Shown: positions 15,450 through 24,732, numbered from the stretch's first letter. The stretch is DNA of 64,000 bases from Candidatus Intricatilinea gracilis (GCA_016702605.1 JADJDQ010000004.1:1-64000), one strand, 5' to 3'. The notes: a model not told the origin generated them from the sequence alone. Made by a program: numbers and translations.

Positions 15450-16387
15450 ACAGGGGGGCACGCCTGACCAGGCTGCTGCTGCCCGTGCTGGCGGCAGCCA
15501 TGTTGCTCGGTGGTTGTGCCACGGCGGCTCGGCCGGATCCACTGGAGACCGTCAATCGCAAGGTCTTCGCATTCAACGACGCGCTCGACGACGCCGTGAT
15601 CCGCCCGGCCGCCGAGGTGTACCAGGCCGTGTTGCCGCGTCCGGTGCGTGTCGGGTTCACCAACTTCTTCGGCAACGTGCGCGATGTCTGGTCGGCCTTC
15701 AACCTGGTGCTGCAGGGCCGCATCCCGGAAGCTGCGACGGACGTGTTGCGGTTCACCACCAACACGGTGTTCGGCATCTACGGCTTCATCGACATTGCCA
15801 CCGAACTGGGTCTCGAGCGTCGCGGTGAAGACTTCGGCCAGACGCTGGGGCGCTGGGGTTTCCCTCCAGGCGCCTATATCGTCTGGCCCATCCTCGGGCC
15901 GTCGACGTTGCGAGATTCGATCGGCTTGCCGGTCGACGTGCTGGCTGCACCGCAACCCTTCATCTCCGATATCGGGCTGCGCAACACACTCACGGTCACC
16001 CAGGTCATCTCGGTCCGTGCCGGCCTGCTCCAGGCGACCCAGGTGCTCGACGACATCGCGCTCGATCGTTACAGCTTCGTGCGTGACGCCTATCTGCAGC
16101 GGCGCCGCAGCCTGATCTACAACGGTGAACCACCCGATGCCGGCGAGGTGCGTTACGACCTGCCCGAACCCGACGAACCGGCGGCGCCGGGTGTGGCGCC
16201 GGCAGCTTCGGCGCCCGCCGCCCCCGCCGGGGCGGCACAACCGCAGGCTGCCGAACCGGCTGCATCGGCACCGGCAACGGCACCGGCGCCTGCAGATTCC
16301 GCTGCACCTGCCCCCGCCCCTGCACCGCCGGCTACTGCGCCGGCACCCGTGCTTCAACCCGCGTCCGCGCCGGCCTCAGGCGCTTGA
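15446..16387 (+). CDS. mlaA: outer-membrane lipoprotein MlaA (VacJ) with an Ala/Pro-rich tail
   Basis: MlaA removes mislocalised phospholipid from the outer leaflet of the outer membrane and hands it to MlaC. The GTG start (15446) overlaps mlaD. The lipobox LLGGC places the acylated cysteine at C24. The VacJ core runs from DPLETVNRKVFAFNDALDD to about residue 230, including GVPPGAYIVWPILGPST-like sequence (here FPPGAYIVWPILGPSTLRDS). The last 75 or so residues are almost entirely Ala, Pro and Ser, an unstructured periplasmic extension absent from E. coli MlaA. Having mlaA inside the mla operon is usual in Burkholderiales. Confidence 0.93.
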   Translation: MNRGARLTRLLLPVLAAAMLLGGCATAARPDPLETVNRKVFAFNDALDDAVIRPAAEVYQAVLPRPVRVGFTNFFGNVRDVWSAFNLVLQGRIPEAATDVLRFTTNTVFGIYGFIDIATELGLERRGEDFGQTLGRWGFPPGAYIVWPILGPSTLRDSIGLPVDVLAAPQPFISDIGLRNTLTVTQVISVRAGLLQATQVLDDIALDRYSFVRDAYLQRRRSLIYNGEPPDAGEVRYDLPEPDEPAAPGVAPAASAPAAPAGAAQPQAAEPAASAPATAPAPADSAAPAPAPAPPATAPAPVLQPASAPASGA

Positions 16388-16477
16388 TGTCCACCCGGCA
16401 CCTTGCCGGGCCGTTAAGTGATCGAGGCGATCCCGCTTCGACCCAGGCAGCCTTGCTGCTGCCACGAAAGGATGACC

Positions 16478-17182
16478 ATGACGATAGCTCGTGCACTTCA
16501 GCGTTTCGCCGGCCGCCCCGTCGGTGCCATCGCCCTGGGGTTGAGCCTGGGCCTGTGTGTGGCGACGCTCGCTCAGGCGCAAACTGCTGCGCCTGCTGCG
16601 CCTGCTGCGCCTGCCGCGCCCACCGCAGCTGCGCCGGTCGTAGCCAGCACACCCGATGGACTGGTGCGCCAGATCTCGCTCGAAGTGATCGGCACCGTCA
16701 AGAGTGACAAGGCCATCCAGGCCGGCGACATCAACAAGATCATGGCGCTGGTGGATGCCAAGATCCTGCCCAACGTGAACTTCGTGCGCATGACGGCGTC
16801 AGCCGTGGGTCGCTACTGGCGCCAGGCCACGCCTGACCAGCAAAAACGGCTGCAAGAAGAGTTCAAGCACCTGCTGGTGCGCACCTACTCGGGCGCACTC
16901 ACGCAGGTGAAGGATCAGGTCGTCGAGTTCAAGCCGATGCGCTCCAGGCCCGAAGACACCGAAGTGGTTGTCAGGACCGAGATCCGCGGCAGCGGCGAAC
17001 CCATCCAGCTCGACTACCGCCTCGAAAAGGCCGGCAACGCCTGGAAGATCTACGACGTCAACGTGCTGGGTGTGTGGCTGGTGGAGAACTATCGCTCCAG
17101 CTTTGCACAAGAGATTTCGGCCAGTGGCATCGAAGGCCTGATCACCAAGCTGGCGGCCAAGAACAAGGCCTCCAAGAGCTGA
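16478..17182 (+). CDS. mlaC: periplasmic phospholipid carrier MlaC
   Basis: MlaC shuttles phospholipid between MlaA and MlaFEDB. The start at 16478 has AAAGGA five bases upstream; ATG 16472 is the alternative. The signal peptide ends near AQAQT, followed by an APA repeat encoded by a 9-base minisatellite. The mature domain has VKSDKAIQAGDINKIMALVDAKILPNVNFVRMTASAVGRYWRQA and FKHLLVRTYSGALTQ, typical of the Ttg2D/MlaC family. It is 234 residues long. Confidence 0.93.
   Translation: MTIARALQRFAGRPVGAIALGLSLGLCVATLAQAQTAAPAAPAAPAAPTAAAPVVASTPDGLVRQISLEVIGTVKSDKAIQAGDINKIMALVDAKILPNVNFVRMTASAVGRYWRQATPDQQKRLQEEFKHLLVRTYSGALTQVKDQVVEFKPMRSRPEDTEVVVRTEIRGSGEPIQLDYRLEKAGNAWKIYDVNVLGVWLVENYRSSFAQEISASGIEGLITKLAAKNKASKS
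16584..16619 (+). repeat. 9-base tandem repeat in mlaC
   Basis: Three perfect copies of CTGCTGCGC and a fourth with one change (CTGCCGCGC) run head to tail just after the signal peptide region of mlaC. Each copy keeps the frame and encodes one Ala/Pro triplet of a flexible linker. Copy number could vary between strains without a frameshift. Confidence 0.7.
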
Positions 17183-17216
17183 CCCGCGTGTTGCCGAAAC
17201 AACTGGCTTGCTCCCC

Positions 17217-17540
17217 ATGACCGCCTCGCCCCCGACCACCCCGTCTGCAGCGCAGGCCGCACCGTCGATAGCTGCGGGTTTCGTGTTGCCGCAGATGGTG
17301 ACGGTGTTCGAGGCGGCGGCCGTGTCGACCCGGCTCGACGCCGCTCTGGCGGCTGCGCCGGCAGGCAGTGCCTTTGTCATCGATGCCGCACCGCTGCAGC
17401 GTTTCGACACCAGCGTGGTGGCCTTGCTGCTGCAGGCGCACCGGCTGGCACGTGTGCAAGGCCGCCGACTCGACCTGCACGGTGTGCCGCCGCGGCTGTC
17501 CGAGCTGGCACGCCTGTACGGGGTAGGTGAGCTGATCTGA
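17217..17540 (+). CDS. mlaB: STAS-domain protein MlaB
   Basis: A 107-residue cytoplasmic STAS protein that binds and activates MlaF in the Mla transporter. The core FVIDAAPLQRFDTSVVALLLQAHRLARVQGRRLDLHGVPPRLSELARLYGV fits the family; T and S in FDTSVVALLL match the conserved STAS loop position. It sits 34 bases after mlaC and ends the mla operon. Confidence 0.88.
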   Translation: MTASPPTTPSAAQAAPSIAAGFVLPQMVTVFEAAAVSTRLDAALAAAPAGSAFVIDAAPLQRFDTSVVALLLQAHRLARVQGRRLDLHGVPPRLSELARLYGVGELI

Positions 17541-17570
17541 CGCTGGGCGCGCCACACGCGGTGGCTGAGA

Positions 17571-17586
17571 CCTGCCGCAAGGCAGG
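17571..17586. terminator. small stem-loop between convergent mlaB and hexR
   Basis: CCTGCC-GCAA-GGCAGG is a perfect 6-bp stem with a stable GNRA-type loop, in the 76 bases between two convergent genes. There is no T-run on either side, so it is not a canonical intrinsic terminator. It could help stop or stabilise either transcript. Confidence 0.3.
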
Positions 17587-17616
17587 GCGACTCTTGCGCG
17601 ACGGTCGCGCCTCGCT

Positions 17617-18537
17617 TCAGGTCTGCGCCGTGTACCGTTTGGCGCGTAGGTTGCGCTTGATCTCCTGCAGCAGCGGGCGCAAGGCCGGCCCCAGGCGCAG
17701 CGCCACGCCGGTGGTGAGGATGTCGATCACCGTCAGGTGCAGCAGGCGCGACACCATGGGGCTGTAGCGGTCGTAGTCTTCCGGGTGGTCGACCGCCAGC
17801 ACGATCTGGCCTTCCAGCGACAGGGGTGACCCACTGGCAGTGATGACGATGACCGTGGCGCCCTTCTTGCGTGCGGTTTCGGCCACATCGAGCACGTCCT
17901 GGCTGCGCCCGCTGTTGGACACGACCACGGCGCAATCACCCGGCCCCAGCATGGTGGCGGCCATCAGCTGTACATGGCTGTCGTTGTAGGCCACGGCGTA
18001 GACACCCAGGCGGAAGAACTTGTGCTGCGCGTCCTGCACCACGATGCCCGAGTTGCCCACGCCGTAGAACTCGATGCGTTTGTTGTTGCGCCCTGCCTCG
18101 GTCAAGGCCGCGATGGCGCGTTCGAAGGCCAGGCCGGTGGCGTCGTTGCGGTACTTGAGCAGGGCACTCACCGCGTTGTCGATCACCTTGACGATCAGGT
18201 CGCCGCTCTTGTCGTCTTCGTCCACCGCCCGGTGCACAAAAGGCACACCTTCGTTGACCGTGCCGGCCAGCTTGAGCTTGAAGTCGGCCAGCCCGTCGTA
18301 ACCCACGCTGCGGCAAAACCGCACCACCGTCGGCTTGCTGACATGGGCGCGTTCGGACAACTCCGACACCGGCAGGCTGGCAAAACTGCGCGCATCGGCC
18401 AGCACCAGCTTGGCGACCCGCTGTTCGGCCGGCGACAGCGCCGGCAACGACGCACGCACCCGGTCGAGCATATTCATGGGCACGGATCCCGAGCCGGGCT
18501 GCGCCGGGTTGCTGCTTTCTGCTCTGAGGCTTGCCAT
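17617..18537 (-). CDS. hexR: RpiR-family transcriptional regulator HexR
   Basis: HexR represses sugar catabolism genes and responds to 2-keto-3-deoxy-6-phosphogluconate. The N-terminal HTH_6 domain reads LPALSPAEQRVAKLVLADARSF and SKPTVVRFCRSVGYDGLADFKLKLA. The C-terminal SIS sugar-phosphate domain contains FYGVGNSGIVVQDAQHKFFRLG and VVVSNSGRSQDV. Start 18537 has AGGAAAG at good spacing. The M at 18477 (MNMLDRV) aligns exactly with the E. coli N-terminus. An ATG at 18735, overlapping the zwf stop as ATGA, would add a low-complexity leader. The gene lies downstream of zwf on the same strand. Confidence 0.9.
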   Translation of the reverse strand: MASLRAESSNPAQPGSGSVPMNMLDRVRASLPALSPAEQRVAKLVLADARSFASLPVSELSERAHVSKPTVVRFCRSVGYDGLADFKLKLAGTVNEGVPFVHRAVDEDDKSGDLIVKVIDNAVSALLKYRNDATGLAFERAIAALTEAGRNNKRIEFYGVGNSGIVVQDAQHKFFRLGVYAVAYNDSHVQLMAATMLGPGDCAVVVSNSGRSQDVLDVAETARKKGATVIVITASGSPLSLEGQIVLAVDHPEDYDRYSPMVSRLLHLTVIDILTTGVALRLGPALRPLLQEIKRNLRAKRYTAQT

Positions 18538-18731
18538 GGCTGCTTTCCTGGAAGACGTGCGAGGTTCGGGCGTTGTGGCCGGGCTGCCGCCTCGTGCCAC
18601 GTCGCGCCCCGCGCTGGTGTGACGATCGGCCGGTGGCGACACCAGGCGGGGTGCCACTGGCGGATCGGCCTGGGCACCAGCGCCCAGGCCGGCCATCCAG
18701 TTGTTGGCCAAGGACCGTGCGCTCAGGCTGT

Positions 18732-20252
18732 TCATTGTTCTTCGCTCCAGGCACAGCCGTCGCGGGCGATCAGCGCGCTGGCGGCGGCCGGGCCCCAGCT
18801 GCCGGCGGCATAACCACGCGGGCCTTCGCCGGAGTTCTCCTTGTCGGCCGCCCAGGCGTTCAGGATGGGTTCGACCCAGCGCCAGGCCTGCTCTTGCTCG
18901 TCGCTGCGCACGAACAGGTTCAGTCGTCCGGCGATGGCGTCCAGCAACAGGCGTTCGTAGGCGCCGACCCGCTCGCTGGCGAAGGCCTTGCCGAAGTCCA
19001 GGTCGAGCGACACCGGAGCCAGCTGTTCGGACACACCCGTGCCGGTGGCCGCCATCAGGTGCAGCTCGAGGCCGTCCTCGGGTTGCAGCTTGATGACCAG
19101 TTTGTTGGCGCGGTTCGCCCCCGGAAAGATGGGGTGCGGCACCGGCCGGAAGTTGACGACGATCTGCGAATCCCGCGCCGCCAGCCGTTTGCCGGTGCGC
19201 AGGTAGAACGGCACGCCGGCCCAGCGCCAGTTCTGCACCTCGGTGCGCAGCGCCACGAAGGTTTCGCAGTGGCTGCCGGCCGGCACCTTCGCTTCGTCCA
19301 GATAGGCCGGCACCTTCTTGCCGTCCACATTGCCGGCGCGGTACTGGCCACGCACCACGTCGCGGATCACCGTCTCGGGTGTGAAGGGCCTGAGTGAGCG
19401 CAGCACCTTCAACTTCTCGTCGCGGATGGCATCGGCGTTGTTGCTGCTGGGCGGCTCCATGGCGATCATGGTGAGCAGCTGCAGCGCATGGTTTTGCACC
19501 ATGTCGCGCAGCGCGCCGGTGCTGTCGTAGAAGTCGCCGCGGGTGCCGACACCCAGGCCTTCGGCCAGTGTGATCTGGATATTGGCGATGCATTCGCGTC
19601 GCCACAGCGGCTCGAACAGCGCATTGCCGAAGCGCAGCGCCATCAGGTTCTGCACCGACGGCTTGCCCAGGTAGTGGTCGATACGCAGCGCCTGGCTTTC
19701 GCTGAACACCGAACTCACTGCGCGGTTGATTTCCTGCGCGCTGGCCAGGTCGTGGCCGAGCGGTTTTTCGAGCACCACACGGGTCCTGGGGCCGTTCAGC
19801 CCGGCCGCGCCGAGTTGCAGGCAGACCTGGGTGAACAGGTGCGGCGCCGTGGCGACGAAGAACACCACCGTGTCGGCGTCGCGTTCGGCCACCCAGTCGC
19901 GCACGCGGCTGTAATGCTCGGGCTGCGACAGGTCGACCTTCTTGTAGAACACCAGCTCGGCGAAACGCGCGAACTCGGCGGCATTGGGGCGTTTGGCGAT
20001 CTCCACGTCCTGGAATCGCTCGTGCAGCCAGGCGCGGTATTGTTCGTCGGTCTGTTCGTCGCGGGCGACGGCCAGGATACGGCCTCCCGGCGGCAACTTG
20101 CCGTGGCGAAAAGCCTGGAACAGTGCCGGCATGAGCTTGCGCCAGGTGAGGTCGCCGGTGCCACCAAAAAAGACGAGGTCGAATGACATGATGTCGGGCG
20201 TCGCAGACGCTGCAGGGGTTGACGATGGATCGCCGACCGAAGCCGGCGTCAT
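18732..20252 (-). CDS. zwf: glucose-6-phosphate 1-dehydrogenase
   Basis: The enzyme oxidises glucose-6-phosphate to 6-phosphogluconolactone with NAD(P)+, feeding the Entner-Doudoroff and pentose phosphate routes. Motifs are the coenzyme fold FDLVFFGGTGDLTWRKLMPALF, the substrate-binding site RIDHYLGKPSVQNLMALRF with the active lysine, and EKPLGHDLASA. The start at 20252 follows a purine-rich ACAGG; the M at 20189 begins the conserved domain directly and is possible. A perfect palindrome 33 bases upstream probably controls it. It diverges from tal. Confidence 0.94.
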   Translation of the reverse strand: MTPASVGDPSSTPAASATPDIMSFDLVFFGGTGDLTWRKLMPALFQAFRHGKLPPGGRILAVARDEQTDEQYRAWLHERFQDVEIAKRPNAAEFARFAELVFYKKVDLSQPEHYSRVRDWVAERDADTVVFFVATAPHLFTQVCLQLGAAGLNGPRTRVVLEKPLGHDLASAQEINRAVSSVFSESQALRIDHYLGKPSVQNLMALRFGNALFEPLWRRECIANIQITLAEGLGVGTRGDFYDSTGALRDMVQNHALQLLTMIAMEPPSSNNADAIRDEKLKVLRSLRPFTPETVIRDVVRGQYRAGNVDGKKVPAYLDEAKVPAGSHCETFVALRTEVQNWRWAGVPFYLRTGKRLAARDSQIVVNFRPVPHPIFPGANRANKLVIKLQPEDGLELHLMAATGTGVSEQLAPVSLDLDFGKAFASERVGAYERLLLDAIAGRLNLFVRSDEQEQAWRWVEPILNAWAADKENSGEGPRGYAAGSWGPAAASALIARDGCAWSEEQ

Positions 20253-20284
20253 GGCCAACACCTGTACCACTCGTGGCGACGGGC

Positions 20285-20303
20285 CATGAAACTTTGTTTC
20301 ATG
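20285..20303. promoter_or_regulatory. 19-nt perfect palindrome upstream of zwf, candidate HexR operator
   Basis: CATGAAACTTTGTTTCATG consists of two 8-base arms around TTT. It lies in the zwf-tal divergent region, 33 bases before the chosen zwf start, and hexR is the gene after zwf. RpiR-type dimers bind such short-arm palindromes, and HexR control of zwf is known in other Proteobacteria. Assignment to HexR is inference from position. Confidence 0.6.
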
Positions 20304-20465
20304 ATCATCATGCCTCGGCGGACAGATCACGTCAATGCCCGCCGCATCCGTGATGCCGTGACTTCCTCGGTTTACCCATGGACGGCGCATGCTTTCAAGC
20401 TGGGCAAGCGGTGGTAATCTGGTTACTATTATTCATCCCAGCCACGCACCCGGTGCGACCGCGTC

Positions 20466-21425
20466 ATGCCCCATCTGCTCGAGGCGCTCAAGCGCCACAC
20501 CACCGTGGTTGCCGATACCGGCAACTTCCATGAACTGGCTGCGTACACGCCGCGCGACGCCACCACCAACCCCAGTCTTATCCTCAAGGCGGTGCAGCAA
20601 CCGGCCTACGCGCCGCTGCTTGCAGAAGAAGTTGCCGCGCACCGGGGCGAACCCCTGGCCGACATCGTCGACCGTGTACTGGTGCGTTTCGGCCGCGAGA
20701 TCCTGGGCATCGTGCCCGGACGAGTCTCGACCGAAGTCGACGCGCGCCTGAGCTTCGACACCGCGGCCACCATCGCTCGGGCGCAACGTCTGATCCGCCT
20801 GTACGAGGCGTCGGGCATCAAGCGCGATCGGGTGCTCATCAAGATTGCCGCCACCTGGGAGGGCATCCAGGCCGCGCGGGCGCTGGAGCGCGAAGGCATC
20901 CACTGCAACCTCACGCTGCTGTTCTCGTTTTGCCAGGCGGTGGCCTGTGGCGATGCCGGCGTGACACTCATCTCGCCCTTCGTCGGCCGCATCTACGACT
21001 GGTACAAGAAGACGGCTGGCGCCAAGTGGAACGAACTCGCCATGGCCGGCAGCAACGACCCCGGCGTTCAATCGGTGGCGCGCATCTACACCTATTACAA
21101 GAAGTTCGGTGTCGACACCGAGGTCATGGGCGCGAGTTTTCGCAACACAGGCCAGATCATTGCGCTGGCTGGCTGCGACCTGCTCACCATCAGCCCCGAC
21201 CTGCTGGCGCAGTTGCAGGCCACCGCCGGTGACCTCGAGCCCGCCCTGGTGGCGGCCGACGCGCAGAAGTCCGACATCCATGCGGTGAGCTACAACGAGC
21301 CGGCCTTCAGGTACGCACTCAACGACGACGCCATGGCCACCGAGAAACTCGCCGAAGGCATCCGCGCCTTCGCCGCGGATTCGGCCAAGCTCGACGCACT
21401 CATCCTCGCCAAGTCCGCGGCCTGA
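20466..21425 (+). CDS. tal: transaldolase B
   Basis: The 319-residue enzyme exchanges dihydroxyacetone units between sugar phosphates in the non-oxidative pentose phosphate pathway. Seen are the N-terminal VADTGNFHELAAYTPRDATTNPSLIL, the Schiff-base lysine in VLIKIAATWEGIQAAR and NLTLLFSFCQAVACGDAGVTLISPFVGRI. It diverges from zwf and is followed by pgi after 95 bases, so tal-pgi probably form one transcript. Shared upstream DNA with zwf suggests common control. Confidence 0.95.
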   Translation: MPHLLEALKRHTTVVADTGNFHELAAYTPRDATTNPSLILKAVQQPAYAPLLAEEVAAHRGEPLADIVDRVLVRFGREILGIVPGRVSTEVDARLSFDTAATIARAQRLIRLYEASGIKRDRVLIKIAATWEGIQAARALEREGIHCNLTLLFSFCQAVACGDAGVTLISPFVGRIYDWYKKTAGAKWNELAMAGSNDPGVQSVARIYTYYKKFGVDTEVMGASFRNTGQIIALAGCDLLTISPDLLAQLQATAGDLEPALVAADAQKSDIHAVSYNEPAFRYALNDDAMATEKLAEGIRAFAADSAKLDALILAKSAA

Positions 21426-21520
21426 ACTGGAAGGTCGGACTCCCTCCTGAACACGCAGCTGACACGACGACCGCCCCTGCGGCCACACGGTCAGCCCCAA
21501 CAGCCCTTCTGGACAGCCTC

Positions 21521-23206
21521 ATGACCACCACCACTTCCGCCGCGGTCTGGCCGCGTTGCGACGCCACCGTGGCCTGGACCGCGCTGCGCGGCCACTACGA
21601 AGCCCACGGCCGCGAGCTCGACCTGCGCGAAGCCTTTGCGCGCGACCCGGGGCGTTTCGACAGTTTTGCCCTGCAGGCGCCCGAGGTGTTCGCCGACCTG
21701 TCCAAGAACCGCTGGGACCTGGCCACCCGCAAGCTGTTGACCGATCTGGCGCGCGAGTCCGGCATCGAGGCCCGCCGCGACGCCATGCTGGCCGGCGAGC
21801 CGATCAACACCACCGAAGGCCGCGCCGTCTTGCACACGGCGCTGCGTGCACCGCGCGGTGCGGCCCCGTTCGGCGAGCAGGTGCACAGCGTGCTCGACGC
21901 CATGCTGGCCTATGCCGAACAGCAGCGCCGGCGCGCCAAACAAGGCGAGATCACCGACGTGGTCAACATCGGCATCGGTGGCTCCGACCTGGGCCCGCAG
22001 ATGGTGGTGCCGGCGCTCGACGCCTATGCCCAGCGCGGCCTGACCCTGCATTTCGTCTCCAACGTCGATGGCCACGACATCGCGCCGGTGCTGCGCCAGC
22101 TCGACGCGCGGCGCACGCTGTTCATCGTGGCGTCCAAAACCTTCACGACACAAGAGACCATGGCCAACGCCCAGCTGGCGCGGGCCTGGTTTCTAGAGCA
22201 ATACGGTGACGGAGGCGAGGCCGCCATCGCCAAACACTTCGCCGCCACCACCACTAATGTCGATGCGGCCGCGACCTTCGGCATCAGCGCCACCTTCGGC
22301 TTCTGGGACTGGGTGGGCGGGCGGTATTCACTCTGGAGCGCCATCGGCCTGCCGATCGCGCTGGCCATCGGTGCCGACAACTTCCGTGCCCTGTTGGCCG
22401 GGGCACACGCCATGGACCAGCACTTCGCCCATGCCGAGCTGGCGCACAACCTGCCGGTGCAACTGGGCCTGCTCGACGTCTGGTACCGCAACTTCCACGG
22501 CGCCAGCAGCCGGTCGGTGGCACCGTATCACCAGGGCCTGCGCCGCCTGCCGGCCTATCTGCAGCAGCTCGAGATGGAGAGCAACGGCAAGAGTGTCGAC
22601 CTGGACGGCGCGCCACTGCCCATGGGCACCAGCCCGGTGGTGTGGGGCGAAGCGGGCACCAACGGCCAGCACGCCTATTTCCAGATGCTGCACCAGGGCA
22701 CGGATGTGATACAGGTCGAGTTCATCGCCGTGCGCCGCACCCACTACGGCCCCGAGATACTCAGCCCGGCGCTGCGTGCCGGCCTGGCCGATCAGCACAA
22801 CAAGCTGCTGGCCAACTGCCTGGCGCAAAGCCAGGCACTCATGCTCGGCAAGACCGCCGCCGAGGCCGCCACTGAAAAGGCCCCGACGGCCTCGGCCGAA
22901 CTCGACGTCGCCACCATCGCGCGGCATCGCAGCTTCCGCGGCAACCGGCCGAGCACGACCTTGGTGCTCGACGAACTGTCGCCGCGTTCGCTGGGGGCAC
23001 TCATCGCCCTGTACGAACACCGCGTCTTCGTCAGCGGCGCCCTGTGGCGCATCAACAGCTTCGACCAATGGGGCGTCGAACTCGGCAAGGCCTTGTGCAG
23101 CCAGTTGTTGCCGCGTTTGAGCACCGGCGACACGGCCGGCCTCGATGGGTCGACCGCCGGTCTGCTCAAACGCCTGGGCGCAGGCAAATCGGCCGACGTG
23201 GCGTGA
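21521..23206 (+). CDS. pgi: glucose-6-phosphate isomerase
   Basis: Interconverts glucose-6-phosphate and fructose-6-phosphate. The 561-residue protein shows the PGI signatures VVNIGIGGSDLGPQMV, FGFWDWVGGRYSLWSAIGLP and QQLEMESNGKSVDLDG, and the C-terminal SFDQWGVELGKALCSQLLP. It starts at the ATG beginning TTTTSAAVW and lies downstream of tal. Confidence 0.96.
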   Translation: MTTTTSAAVWPRCDATVAWTALRGHYEAHGRELDLREAFARDPGRFDSFALQAPEVFADLSKNRWDLATRKLLTDLARESGIEARRDAMLAGEPINTTEGRAVLHTALRAPRGAAPFGEQVHSVLDAMLAYAEQQRRRAKQGEITDVVNIGIGGSDLGPQMVVPALDAYAQRGLTLHFVSNVDGHDIAPVLRQLDARRTLFIVASKTFTTQETMANAQLARAWFLEQYGDGGEAAIAKHFAATTTNVDAAATFGISATFGFWDWVGGRYSLWSAIGLPIALAIGADNFRALLAGAHAMDQHFAHAELAHNLPVQLGLLDVWYRNFHGASSRSVAPYHQGLRRLPAYLQQLEMESNGKSVDLDGAPLPMGTSPVVWGEAGTNGQHAYFQMLHQGTDVIQVEFIAVRRTHYGPEILSPALRAGLADQHNKLLANCLAQSQALMLGKTAAEAATEKAPTASAELDVATIARHRSFRGNRPSTTLVLDELSPRSLGALIALYEHRVFVSGALWRINSFDQWGVELGKALCSQLLPRLSTGDTAGLDGSTAGLLKRLGAGKSADVA

Positions 23207-23330
23207 GCGCCGCCCGGCCGGACGAAGGCGTCCCTGACCGCCCGGCGGAATCCGCCGCAGGAATCAAGCGTGTGCCAGTGAGCCGGACGACATCGGTCAT
23301 CTGGCTCGCCACCCGCCGGATGAGCCTGCA

Positions 23331-23963
23331 TTGAGCGCGCTGATCTTCGACTTCGGCGCCGTCTTGTTCCGCTGGCGCCCGACGGTGCTGCTGAGCCGCG
23401 TCCTGCCCGAGTTGTGCACCGACCCGGCTGCCACGCAGGCCCTGGTCGACAGCTTCTTTCAAGGTTACGGCGGCGACTGGGGGCGCTTCGACCGTGGCGA
23501 CATCGAGGTCGAGGCACTCACCCAGTCGATCGCCGCGCGTCTGGCGCTGGCACCCGAGCAGGTGCGCGCCGTCATCGACGCGGTGCCCGCCGAGCTGGAA
23601 CCCATCGCGGGCACGGTGGCCTTGCTGCGCCGGGTGCATGCCGCCGGCCATCGCCTGTTCTACCTGTCCAACATGCCGGCGCCGTTTGCCGACCATCTGG
23701 AGCGTAGCCACGACTTTCTGGCCTGCTTCGAGGCGGGTGTGTTCTCGGCACGGGTCGGCCTGGTCAAACCCGAGCCGGCCATCTTCGAGCTGGCGCTGCG
23801 CCGTTTCGGCCTGGCCGCGGGCGACGCGATCTTTGTCGACGACCATCCGGCCAACGTGCTGGCCGCGAGAGCCATCGGCCTGCGGGCCGTGCAGTTCGCC
23901 GACGCGGCGCAGGCCAGCCGCGAACTGGTCGAACTGGGCGTCGCCGCCGCCGCTGTGTCCTGA
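23331..23963 (+). CDS. HAD-superfamily phosphatase, YihX-like
   Basis: A 210-residue HAD subfamily IA hydrolase. Motif I is probably IFDFGAVLF (nucleophile D; the usual second D is replaced by G-A, with the aligned residue being A, as in some members). Motif II is FYLSNMPAPF, motif III lysine is in GLVKPEPAIF and motif IV is AIFVDDHPANVLAA. It resembles alpha-D-glucose-1-phosphate phosphatase YihX, and the position after pgi fits a sugar-phosphate substrate, but the substrate is not proven. The start is a TTG at 23331; no better in-frame start is visible. Confidence 0.75.
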   Translation: MSALIFDFGAVLFRWRPTVLLSRVLPELCTDPAATQALVDSFFQGYGGDWGRFDRGDIEVEALTQSIAARLALAPEQVRAVIDAVPAELEPIAGTVALLRRVHAAGHRLFYLSNMPAPFADHLERSHDFLACFEAGVFSARVGLVKPEPAIFELALRRFGLAAGDAIFVDDHPANVLAARAIGLRAVQFADAAQASRELVELGVAAAAVS

Positions 23964-24078
23964 CAGCCAGGGTGAACACGGCAGCGTCGTTGCGGGTGAG
24001 CGCCGACATCTGGCCGCGGTGTCACGCTCGCCGTTGCAATGCAGTGCACCACCAACGCAGTTGGTGTGGTCTCGACCG

Positions 24079-24606
24079 TCAGCGGTGCAGGTAGGACCGT
24101 ATCGCTGCATTGAGCTCGCGGCTTTCCGGACAGGTGTCACCGCAGATCTCCTGCAGCAGCACCAGGTGGCGCTGCGCAGCTTCTGGGTCACCGAGCAGCA
24201 GGTAGTTCTTGCCGATCTGCTCGTGGGCGCTGCGGTGTTTGGGCTGCAGGCGCAACGCGGCGATGAAGCTGGTCTGCGCCGCCTTCAAGTCGCCACCGCG
24301 GCGCTGGCAAAAGCCCAGCATGTTGGCCACGTCGGCATTGAACGGGTCTTTCGTGCGTGCGCGACCCAGTTCGACAGCGGCCTTGCCCCACTCCTCGGCA
24401 TCGATGTAGGCCTGGGCGGCACTCAGTTCGGCGCTGATGTCGCGCCGCGGCGCCGTGCGTAGTGGTCGGCTTGCCGCCGGCCGTGCCGGTCTGGGCTGGT
24501 CGACTTCGGTCGCGCCTTGCTGAGCTTGTGCGCCGGTGGGAGTCAGACCTGCCAGCAACGAGCCGCTCAGCAGGGCGAATGAAAGTGACCAAGGTGTTGT
24601 CTTCAC
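24079..24606 (-). CDS. secreted tetratricopeptide-repeat protein
   Basis: A 175-residue protein with a signal peptide (about residues 1-28, ending GAQAQ), a proline/arginine-rich linker and two to three TPR units from about residue 60. Examples are AQAYIDAEEWGKAAVELGRA and VANMLGFCQRRGGDLKAAQT. The repeats suggest a periplasmic protein-binding scaffold. Two cysteines near the end (EICGDTCPE) could form a disulfide. I do not recognise a specific family. It diverges from the peptidase-like gene at 24733. Confidence 0.7.
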   Translation of the reverse strand: MKTTPWSLSFALLSGSLLAGLTPTGAQAQQGATEVDQPRPARPAASRPLRTAPRRDISAELSAAQAYIDAEEWGKAAVELGRARTKDPFNADVANMLGFCQRRGGDLKAAQTSFIAALRLQPKHRSAHEQIGKNYLLLGDPEAAQRHLVLLQEICGDTCPESRELNAAIRSYLHR

Positions 24607-24732
24607 CCGGCCATGATAGGCATGCTTGCGGCCGATTGCCGCTGCGGGGCGAGCTTGGTGAACGTTTCATCCGCGTCGATCGACCCGCGCCAACCAACGA
24701 CCGACGTCCCACGACCAACCACAGGATCACCC

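Noticed and set aside
18478..18735. Extended HexR N-terminus beginning in the zwf stop codon
   Set aside because: The extra 66-86 residues are low complexity and absent in the family; kept only as an alternative start.
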